A stretch of 12,858 nt of DNA, taken from positions 1 through 12,858 of the forward strand of contig JBQCIO010000284.1 of assembly GCA_051953655.1 (NCBI GenBank), given 5' to 3'. The notes beneath the pieces were generated by a model. That model did no database searches, was not told where the DNA came from, and saw only the letters and a list, made by a program, of their open reading frames with translations. Positions 1 to 5,278 of the stretch are shown here, piece by piece. The position numbers were made by a program, and so were the translations under genes. Positions within the stretch are counted from its first letter, which is position 1. Each line of letters opens with the position of its first letter. This DNA is from JBQCHF01 sp051953655 (GTDB taxonomy: Bacteria; Actinomycetota; Actinomycetes; Motilibacterales; Motilibacteraceae).

Positions 1-262
1 CGGCGGCCCCGCGCGCCCGCCCCAGGGGCTGGGGGGGGGGGGGGGGCCACCCCGCCAAAACCGGTGGGCCGGGGGGGCCCCCCGACCCAATGAGAACGAT
101 CTTGTGAGCGCGAGGCCGGCGCCCGGCAGCGGAAGCCGCACCAGGGCCCGGCCGCCCCCGGTCATCAGCCGCTCGTGAACGACAGTGAGGCGGTCCGCAG
201 CCGACGACGTGAGCCGCCAGGGCTCCCTCAAACGCCGGAGCCGACGGCGAACGCCCGCCCCC
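1..262. other. Gene-free left edge with 16-G homopolymer run
   Basis: Positions 31-46 are sixteen consecutive G, followed by more G and C runs up to about base 86. I find no convincing reading frame on either strand before the stop codon of the EAL gene at 263-265. The stretch is the 3' flank of that gene and probably the end of a contig. The first 90 or so bases may be poorly sequenced, because poly-G is a common artefact at read ends. No clear terminator was found here. Confidence 0.6.
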
Positions 263-2080
263 TCACCCCACCTCGTGCGGCCGCCCCAGCAGGTACCCCT
301 GCCCCAGCCGGCACCCGGCGGCCACGGCCGCCGCGAGCTGCTCCTCGGTCTCGATCCCCTCGGCGACCACCGACGCGCCGGTCCGGCCCGCGAGACCGAC
401 GACGGCGGCGGCCACCGCCTGCGCCGCCTCGTCGCCGGGCAGGGCGACCACGATGCTGCGGTCCAGCTTGAGGAAGTCCGCGCCCAGCCGGACCAGGGCG
501 GTGAGCGCGGCGCCCCCGGTGCCCACGTCGTCCAGGGCCAGCCGGCAGCCCAGCCCCTGCAGCGCGCGGAGCTCCTCCGCCGCGGCCGGTCCCCGGCCCA
601 GCGCGTCGTGCTCGGTCACCTCGAGCACCAGCCGGGCGGGGTCCACCTGGTGCCGCTCCAGGGTGGTGCGGACCAGCTCGGTGGCACCGTCCCGGTCGAG
701 CTGCCGGCCGGCCAGGTTGACCGACACGAACGTGTCGTCCGCCCGTGGCTCCGACGCCTCGTCGGACGCAGCAGAAGAGCTGGAGGCAGCAGAAGAGCCG
801 GAGGCAGCAGGGGCGCCGGAGCGCTGCGAGTCCAGCAGCGCACACGCCTCGTCGAGCACCCACGCGCCCACCGGCACGGCCAGGTCGCTGCCGTCCAGGA
901 CGTCGACGAAGTCCACCGCACGGCGCACCGCACCGTCCTCGGTGCGCCAGCGCAGCAGCAGCTCGGTGCCCACCGGCCGCCAGGTCGCCAGCTCGACCAC
1001 CGACTGCTGGTGCAGGACCAGGTCCACCCCGGGGACGGCGGCGCGCAGCTCGGCGGCCAGCCGGTGCCGGCGCACCGCGACCTGCCGGGTCTCGGCGTCG
1101 TAGACCTCGGCCCGGTTCCCGCCGTGCCGACGCGCCCGGTAGCGGGCGACGTCCGCGTCGCGCAGCAGGCTCTCGGCGGTGCTGCGCGGACGCGAGACGG
1201 CGACCCCGAGGCTGCACGGCACCGCCACCTCGACGTCGTGCACGAGCACCGGCGCCCGCAGCGACTCCTGCAGCCGCCCGGCGAGGTCCACCACCACCGA
1301 CTGCTCGACGACGTCCTCGAGCACCGCCACCACCTCGTCGGCGGCGATCCGCCCGGCCACGTCCTCCGCGCGCAGCACCTGCCGCACCCGCCGGCCCACC
1401 GACGCGACGACCTCCTCCACCGCCGGGCGGCCCAGCCGGCTCTCCACGTGGGCGACGTCGACGTCGACGAGCACCAGCCCCACGTGCCGGCCGCGGCGCG
1501 CCGCCCGCAGCAGGGCGTGCTCGAGCTCGTCGACCACGAGCTCGCGCCGGGCCAGGCCCGTGGACGGGTCGTAGAGCAGGGCCGGGTGCAGGTGCGCCGC
1601 GGGTGCGGGCGCGAGGCCGTCGGCCACCGGGGCCAGCGGCGCCGGCCCCTCCAGGAGCACCAGGCCGGAGGGGCTGCCGTCGTCGGCGGGCACCGGGCGG
1701 CAGACCAGCTCCAGCAGCTCCGGTCCCAGGCTGCCGGTGCGCAGCTCGACCACCCAGCGCGCCACCGTCCCGGCCGCGGCCACGACGACGGCCTCGCGCA
1801 GCGCCTCGACCTCCACCGGCGCCAGCGAGCCGCTGGCGGCCCACACCGCGCTCCCGGGCCTCGCCTCCCCAAGCGCGAGCAGCGCCTGCGCCGCGGGTGA
1901 AGCGGCCAGCAGGCTGCCGTCCGCCTCGAGCAGCACCGCGGGGGCGCCGGTGGCGGCGAGCACGACCTCGGCGGCCAGCGTGCGCAGGGAAGGGTCGTCG
2001 GGCGGCACGCCCTTCGCCCTCAGCGCGAGAAGGCGGGCCGCCGGTCCCCCGGTGCCGCCGCCCGCGCCGCCGCCGTCCAC
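263..2080 (-). CDS. PAS-like / degenerate GGDEF / EAL c-di-GMP phosphodiesterase-type protein
   Basis: This is a 605-residue cytoplasmic signalling protein with no membrane segment. Residues about 35-145 look like a PAS-type sensor domain. Residues about 165-325 are a GGDEF domain beginning LLYDPSTGLARRE, but the signature reads AADEV (246-250), so cyclase activity is unlikely. Residues about 340-603 are an EAL domain. Its signature is TELLLRW (ELL instead of EAL), but the residues expected for metal binding and catalysis are present: E373, N455, E487, D517/D518, K538, E574/E577 and Q594. Hydrolysis of c-di-GMP to pGpG is therefore plausible. An Ala/Ser-rich insertion (about 423-440) interrupts the EAL domain and is encoded by an 18-bp tandem repeat. 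The start chosen is GTG at 2080, the nearest in-frame start after the upstream kinase gene, with a GGGGGACGGGG purine stretch 8-18 bases ahead. The frame stays open upstream, but that part lies within the kinase gene. Function is inferred from domains. Confidence 0.85.
   Translation of the reverse strand: MDGGGAGGGTGGPAARLLALRAKGVPPDDPSLRTLAAEVVLAATGAPAVLLEADGSLLAASPAAQALLALGEARPGSAVWAASGSLAPVEVEALREAVVVAAAGTVARWVVELRTGSLGPELLELVCRPVPADDGSPSGLVLLEGPAPLAPVADGLAPAPAAHLHPALLYDPSTGLARRELVVDELEHALLRAARRGRHVGLVLVDVDVAHVESRLGRPAVEEVVASVGRRVRQVLRAEDVAGRIAADEVVAVLEDVVEQSVVVDLAGRLQESLRAPVLVHDVEVAVPCSLGVAVSRPRSTAESLLRDADVARYRARRHGGNRAEVYDAETRQVAVRRHRLAAELRAAVPGVDLVLHQQSVVELATWRPVGTELLLRWRTEDGAVRRAVDFVDVLDGSDLAVPVGAWVLDEACALLDSQRSGAPAASGSSAASSSSAASDEASEPRADDTFVSVNLAGRQLDRDGATELVRTTLERHQVDPARLVLEVTEHDALGRGPAAAEELRALQGLGCRLALDDVGTGGAALTALVRLGADFLKLDRSIVVALPGDEAAQAVAAAVVGLAGRTGASVVAEGIETEEQLAAAVAAGCRLGQGYLLGRPHEVG
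768..810. repeat. 18-bp tandem repeat inside the EAL domain gene
   Basis: Two adjacent 18-bp units (768-785 and 786-803) differ at one base, and seven bases of a third unit follow. The unit begins GCAGCAGAAGAGC on the plus strand. Being a multiple of three, it keeps the minus-strand frame open and encodes the Ser/Ala-rich insertion of the EAL domain. Confidence 0.8.
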
Positions 2081-2189
2081 CCTCGCGACCCCGTCCCCCG
2101 CCGTGTGTTGGGCGGAGCCCCTGCCTACCCCACCCGGTGCCGCCGGAGGAGACGAACAGGTGCCGCCTATTGCCGGGTTCGTGCGAAGG

Positions 2190-2208
2190 CTCGTTGCGGG
2201 GCAACGAG
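2190..2208 (-). terminator. Hairpin directly after the sensor kinase stop codon
   Basis: A perfect 8-bp stem (CTCGTTGC / GCAACGAG) with a 3-base loop begins four bases past the TAG stop of the kinase gene (2212-2214). It lacks a following U tract, as is common for actinobacterial hairpins. It could attenuate read-through into the EAL gene or stabilise the 3' end of the kinase message. The remaining 110 bases before the EAL start contain no other clear signal. Confidence 0.45.
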
Positions 2209-2211
2209 AAA

Positions 2212-4119
2212 CTACGCGCTCAGCGGGGCCCACCAGCGCACCGTGGTGCCGCCGTCGACCCCCGGGCCGATCTCGCAGCCGCCGCCGCGGCCGGTGGCTC
2301 GCGCCACCATGTTGGCCAGCCCGCTGCGCCGCCCCGGCTGCCCGACGCCACGGCCGTCGTCGCGCACCTCGAGCACGACGTCGTCGGCGCCGGCCCGCAC
2401 CTCGACCCCCACCCGGTTGGCCCCGGCGTGCCGGGCCGCGTTGGACAGCGCCTCGCGCAGCACCGCGACGAGGTCCTCGGCCACCGGCGTGGGCACGCGC
2501 GCGTCCACCGCGCCCTCGAACTGCACGGCGGGCGCGAAGCCGAGCGCCGGCGCCGCCGCCTCGCACACCTCGAGCAGCCGGGCGCGCAGCCCGCCGCGAC
2601 CGGAGGCGGGGTCCTCGTGCTGCAGCGCGAAGACCGCCGAGCGGATCTGCCGGATGGTGGCGTCCAGCGCGTCGACGTGGCTGGTGAGCGCGGAGGCCAG
2701 CTGCTGCCCGCCCGGCCCGGAGGCCAGCGCCTGCAGCCCCAGCCCGGTCGCGAACAGCTGCTGCACCACGTGGTCGTGCAGGTCGCGAGCGATGCGGCTG
2801 CGGTCCTCGAGCACCTCCACCCGCCGGGCGGCGGTCTGCGCGTCGGCCATCTCCAGCGCGAGCGCGGCCTGGGCGGCGGCGTCGACGGCCAGGTCGAGGT
2901 CGTCCTCGGTGAAGACCGGCGCGCCGTGGTTGCCGATGGCCAGCGTGCCGCGGATGCGGCCGCGCGCCACCAGCGGGACGACCATGACCGGGCCGAGGTC
3001 GAGGCTCTTGAGCAGGCCCCCGGTCCACCGCTGGTCCTTGCGCAGGTCCTCCACGAGCAGCGGCTCGCCCTTGACGAACACCCCGCCGCTCACCGAGGTG
3101 GGCGGGACCGACATGCCGCGCTGCACCCCGGCGCCGTCGGCGGCGGCCACCGACAGCCGGCCCGCGTCGTCGGCGAGGAGCACCACGGTGACGTCGGCCT
3201 GCGCCGCGGTGCGCACGGCCGCGGCCACGGTCTGCAGAGGGGTGTCCGACGCGGCCGGGTCCAGCAGGGCGTTGGTGATCTCCCGCGACGCCGTCAGCCA
3301 GCGCTCGCGCCGGGTGGCGAGGTCGTAGAGCCGGGCGTTGTCGATGGCCGAGGCGGCGGCCGCGGCGAGGGACTGCAGCAGCTCCTCGTCCTCGGCGGTG
3401 AAACCGGCGCCGTCGGCCTTCTCGGTGAGGTAGAGGTTGCCGAACACCCGGTCCCGGATGCGCACCGGCACCCCGAGGAACGTGTGCATCGGCGGGTGGC
3501 CCGGCGGATATCCGGAGGAGGCGTCGTGCACGGCGACGTCGTCCAGCCGCAGCGGCTGCGGGTCGGCGATGAGCTGGCCGAGCAGGCCGTGCTGGCCGGA
3601 GGGCAGCTGACCGATCCGCTGCGCGAGCGCCGGCTCGAGCCCGGAGTGGATGAACTGGGCCAGCCCGCCCTCGCGCCCGAGCACGCCCAGCGCAGCGTAG
3701 CGGCAGCCGATGAGCTCGCGGGCGACGTCGACGATGCGCTGCAGCAGCACCGGCAGGTCGAGGTCGGCGGCGATCTGCTGGCTGGCGTAGACCAGGCCGG
3801 TGAGCCGGCCCTGGGTGCGCAGCACCTCCTGGGCGCGGTCGACCAGCTGCACCAGCAGCTCGTCGAGCTCGAGCCGGGCCACGGCGGGGAAGGTCATCGG
3901 ACCGGCGGAAGGACTGGCGGACGGACCGGCAGCAGGACCCGCGGCTGGACCGGGCGCGGGCGTCGTCGGCGGGGGCCCCGCCGGGGAGGCGGCCTGGGCA
4001 GGGTCGCCGGCGCCCCCGCGGCCGCGCTCGGTGAGGTCCGCCCCCTCCCCGGCCACGCCCAGCGCCTCACGGCGCCCGCGGGTCTTCTCCTCGGCGCCGC
4101 CCTCGCCCTGCGTGCTCAT
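2212..4119 (-). CDS. DosS/DevS-like GAF-GAF sensor histidine kinase
   Basis: This 635-residue soluble two-component kinase starts with a low-complexity region (1-75) rich in Ala, Gly and Pro. GAF domain 1 spans about 105-265 and GAF 2 about 275-425. A HisKA_3 dimerisation domain follows with ERxRIARDLHDH-type motif EDRSRIARDLHDH, phospho-acceptor H448. The HATPase domain has the N box around N560, DDGRGVG (587-593) and SGLANM (599-604), and the protein ends WWAPLSA. GAF 1 contains PPGHPPMHTFLGVPV; H208 aligns, from memory, with the haem-ligand H149 of mycobacterial DosS, which raises the possibility of oxygen, NO or redox sensing. The same HPPM stretch may also occur in relatives without haem, so haem binding is not shown. 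Start ATG 4119 is preceded by GGGAGGCGCGGGGAG. An internal ATG at 3897 lacks a ribosome site. No response regulator lies in the window. Confidence 0.92.
   Translation of the reverse strand: MSTQGEGGAEEKTRGRREALGVAGEGADLTERGRGGAGDPAQAASPAGPPPTTPAPGPAAGPAAGPSASPSAGPMTFPAVARLELDELLVQLVDRAQEVLRTQGRLTGLVYASQQIAADLDLPVLLQRIVDVARELIGCRYAALGVLGREGGLAQFIHSGLEPALAQRIGQLPSGQHGLLGQLIADPQPLRLDDVAVHDASSGYPPGHPPMHTFLGVPVRIRDRVFGNLYLTEKADGAGFTAEDEELLQSLAAAAASAIDNARLYDLATRRERWLTASREITNALLDPAASDTPLQTVAAAVRTAAQADVTVVLLADDAGRLSVAAADGAGVQRGMSVPPTSVSGGVFVKGEPLLVEDLRKDQRWTGGLLKSLDLGPVMVVPLVARGRIRGTLAIGNHGAPVFTEDDLDLAVDAAAQAALALEMADAQTAARRVEVLEDRSRIARDLHDHVVQQLFATGLGLQALASGPGGQQLASALTSHVDALDATIRQIRSAVFALQHEDPASGRGGLRARLLEVCEAAAPALGFAPAVQFEGAVDARVPTPVAEDLVAVLREALSNAARHAGANRVGVEVRAGADDVVLEVRDDGRGVGQPGRRSGLANMVARATGRGGGCEIGPGVDGGTTVRWWAPLSA
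3899..3958. repeat. Five 12-bp tandem units in the kinase N-terminal linker
   Basis: Five consecutive 12-bp units each begin GGAC (plus strand) at 3899, 3911, 3923, 3935 and 3947, with imperfect match to GGACCGGCGGAC. On the coding strand they give four-residue repeats of the AAGP / SAGP type just before the first GAF domain. The length is a multiple of three, so copy changes would leave the frame intact. Confidence 0.8.
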
Positions 4120-4198
4120 CTCCCCGCGCCTCCCGCCGCCGGACCCGCGCGCTCCGACGGCCCTGTCCCGACCTGCCGCGCGGCATCCCTCGGCTGCG

Positions 4199-4204
4199 AT
4201 CGTA
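4199..4204 (-). promoter_or_regulatory. Possible -10 box of the sensor kinase gene
   Basis: TACGAT on the minus strand matches the actinobacterial TANNNT -10 pattern and would give a leader of about 70 bases. No convincing -35 hexamer lies at the right spacing, so this is a weak prediction. Confidence 0.25.
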
Positions 4205-4371
4205 CGGAAGGTGACACCGGTTGCGGGAAGGCTGGTCGGTTCCTCCTGGCACGTCCGCATCACCGCGCGACGCACCCGGCACCGGCGCTCACGCTGCGTG
4301 AGGACCGCCCTCCAGGCGCCCACCCTGCGGGCGACGGGGGACCGACGGCCGGTCGGCGGCCCCGGCGACGC

Positions 4372-4407
4372 CGAAGGGGCCACGGGAAGCATCCCGCGGC
4401 CCCTTCG
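4372..4407 (-). terminator. Strong terminator hairpin, 16-bp stem
   Basis: In the minus-strand RNA a 16-bp stem (arms 4392-4407 and 4372-4387) closes over a 4-base UGCU loop with a single G-U pair. It sits 45 bases after the stop of the 108-residue gene. No U tract follows. With the hairpin at 4423-4443 it forms a double structure that should separate this gene from the kinase. Confidence 0.75.
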
Positions 4408-4422
4408 ACCACTGTCGGAAGA

Positions 4423-4443
4423 CCGTCGGCGGACCGCCGACGG
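4423..4443 (-). terminator. Hairpin immediately after the 108-residue gene
   Basis: A perfect 9-bp inverted repeat (CCGTCGGCG / CGCCGACGG) with a 3-base loop begins eight bases past the TGA stop. It is the first of two stacked hairpins downstream of the unknown gene. Confidence 0.6.
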
Positions 4444-4451
4444 GCCCGGCG

Positions 4452-4778
4452 TCAGGCGCTGGCGAACACGCCCTGGTCGCGCAGGCTCTTGGCCGTCACG
4501 TCCCAGCCGTGGGCCGGGAAGCTGGCCGCGAGGTTGTCCAGCTCGGACTCGAGCTTGGCCCCGTAGCCGGCGCCGGCGAGGTTGCGCAGCGCCTCCACGA
4601 ACGTCTCGGACCCGGTGGCCGCGCGCACGTTGCGACCGGTGGTGATGTCGTTGACGTAGGCGTGCTGGCCCTTGTTCAGAGGGGTGATGAACTTGACCTC
4701 GCCGAGGATCTGGATGCCCTGACCCTTGGCCTGGGCCACGGTGCGGGAGTTCTTGGAGACCTTGCCGCCACTCGCCAC
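4452..4778 (-). CDS. Conserved-looking protein of unknown function, 108 residues
   Basis: I do not recognise a family. The predicted product is soluble, with no signal peptide or membrane segment and no cysteine. The N-terminal third (ASGGKVSKNSRTVAQ) is basic. A probable beta-rich stretch follows (GIQILGEVKFITPLNKGQHAYVNDI in two parts, about 21-45), then helical segments around SETFVEALRNLAGAGYGAKL and SELDNLAASF, ending near WDVTAKSLRDQGVF. The GTG start at 4778 has AAGGAG seven bases upstream, which decides it over the longer open frame to 4901. The gene stands alone, about 190 bases from feoC, with its own terminators. Strong ribosome site, isolated unit and ordinary codon use argue that it is real and well expressed. 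Confidence 0.8.
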   Translation of the reverse strand: MASGGKVSKNSRTVAQAKGQGIQILGEVKFITPLNKGQHAYVNDITTGRNVRAATGSETFVEALRNLAGAGYGAKLESELDNLAASFPAHGWDVTAKSLRDQGVFASA

Positions 4779-4904
4779 TGTGCTGCTCCTTGATGACTGG
4801 CCACCGCAGGACGTGGCCGAGAAGTGTGTGACCTGACGCCGACGCCGACCGGGCAGGTCGGTGCCGGCTCGCTCGCTGGGGAGGGCCGGGGCGCCGGGCA
4901 CTCA

Positions 4905-4916
4905 ACGGTACCCGAT
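4905..4916 (-). promoter_or_regulatory. Possible -10 region of the 108-residue gene
   Basis: On the minus strand GGTACCGT contains TACCGT, a TANNNT-type -10 box, about 130 bases before the GTG start. No clear -35 is visible. The assignment is tentative. Confidence 0.25.
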
Positions 4917-4925
4917 GCTCGACGG

Positions 4926-4944
4926 TGCGCGACGCGCTCGCGCA
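4926..4944 (-). terminator. Hairpin after the feo operon
   Basis: A 7-bp inverted repeat (TGCGCGA / TCGCGCA) with a 5-base loop lies about 26 bases past the feoC stop codon on the minus strand. It is a plausible end of the feoABC transcript. No U tract follows. Confidence 0.45.
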
Positions 4945-4969
4945 GAGCGGCCGGACGGTCAGCCCGCGA

Positions 4970-5278
4970 TCAGCCACCTCCGGTGGGCCGGCGGACGCTG
5001 AGCGCCACCAGCACCGGCCCGGAGCGCACCGCGGACGGTCCCTCCGCGCCGCACCCCGCGCCGCCGTCGGCGGCGCCCGACGCGCACCCGCCGCAGCCCG
5101 ACGGCGGGCAGCCCACCGCCAGCTGCTGGGCGGAGAGCCGGCCCAGCCGCACGAGGTGGTCGACGGCGGCGTCGACGACGTCGCGGTCCAGTCCGGTGCG
5201 GCGGGAGACCTCGGCCAGCGAGGCGGCGCCGGCGTCGAAGGCGTCGAGCACGGCCCGCAGCGGGCGGACGGCGCTCAC
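4970..5278 (-). CDS. feoC: FeoC-like winged-helix protein with Cys cluster
   Basis: The 102-residue product has an N-terminal winged-helix-like region (1-55; LAEVSRRTGLDRDVVDAAVDHLVRLGRL in outline) typical of FeoC / FeoC-like transcriptional regulators. A cysteine cluster C57, C62, C65 and C76 (CPPSGCGGC) could bind an iron-sulfur cluster. Known FeoC proteins bind the cytoplasmic domain of FeoB or protect it from proteolysis, and many carry such a cluster. The GTG start overlaps the feoB stop by four bases (GTGA), so translation is coupled. The C-terminal tail (about 77-102) is low complexity. Family assignment rests on position, length, fold pattern and cysteines rather than on a strong signature. 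Confidence 0.85.
   Translation of the reverse strand: MSAVRPLRAVLDAFDAGAASLAEVSRRTGLDRDVVDAAVDHLVRLGRLSAQQLAVGCPPSGCGGCASGAADGGAGCGAEGPSAVRSGPVLVALSVRRPTGGG

Larger units (their letters stand above)
4120..4451. other. 332-base intergenic region between kinase and unknown gene
   Basis: No convincing gene is present. From the right it holds two hairpins downstream of the 108-residue gene (listed separately), then about 170 bases without recognisable signal. A possible -10 box for the kinase (TACGAT on the minus strand, 4199-4204) lacks a good -35 partner. I looked for a DosR-type palindrome upstream of the kinase and did not find one. Confidence 0.5.

Noticed and set aside
2081..2211. A c-di-GMP (GEMM) riboswitch ahead of the EAL gene
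   Set aside because: I looked for the conserved GGACGCAAAGCC-type segment and the tetraloop-receptor layout on the minus strand and did not find them. Only scattered short resemblances are present.
263..3028. A 921-residue fused open frame on the minus strand
   Set aside because: The N-terminal third of this frame overlaps the kinase gene in another frame and has Arg/Gly/Ala-biased shadow composition. The real product starts near 2080.
4120..4300. DosR-type palindrome upstream of the DosS-like kinase
   Set aside because: No match to a GGGACT-AGTCCC-type inverted repeat was found by eye in the region.
745..4566. A plus-strand open frame of over 1,200 codons
   Set aside because: It is Arg/Pro-rich shadow coding opposite the kinase and EAL genes. 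High GC removes stop codons from antisense frames.
4779..4977. Extension of the kinase frame to 4977
   Set aside because: The upstream part is antisense or out of frame to the 108-residue gene and has no ribosome site; ATG 4119 has a strong one.
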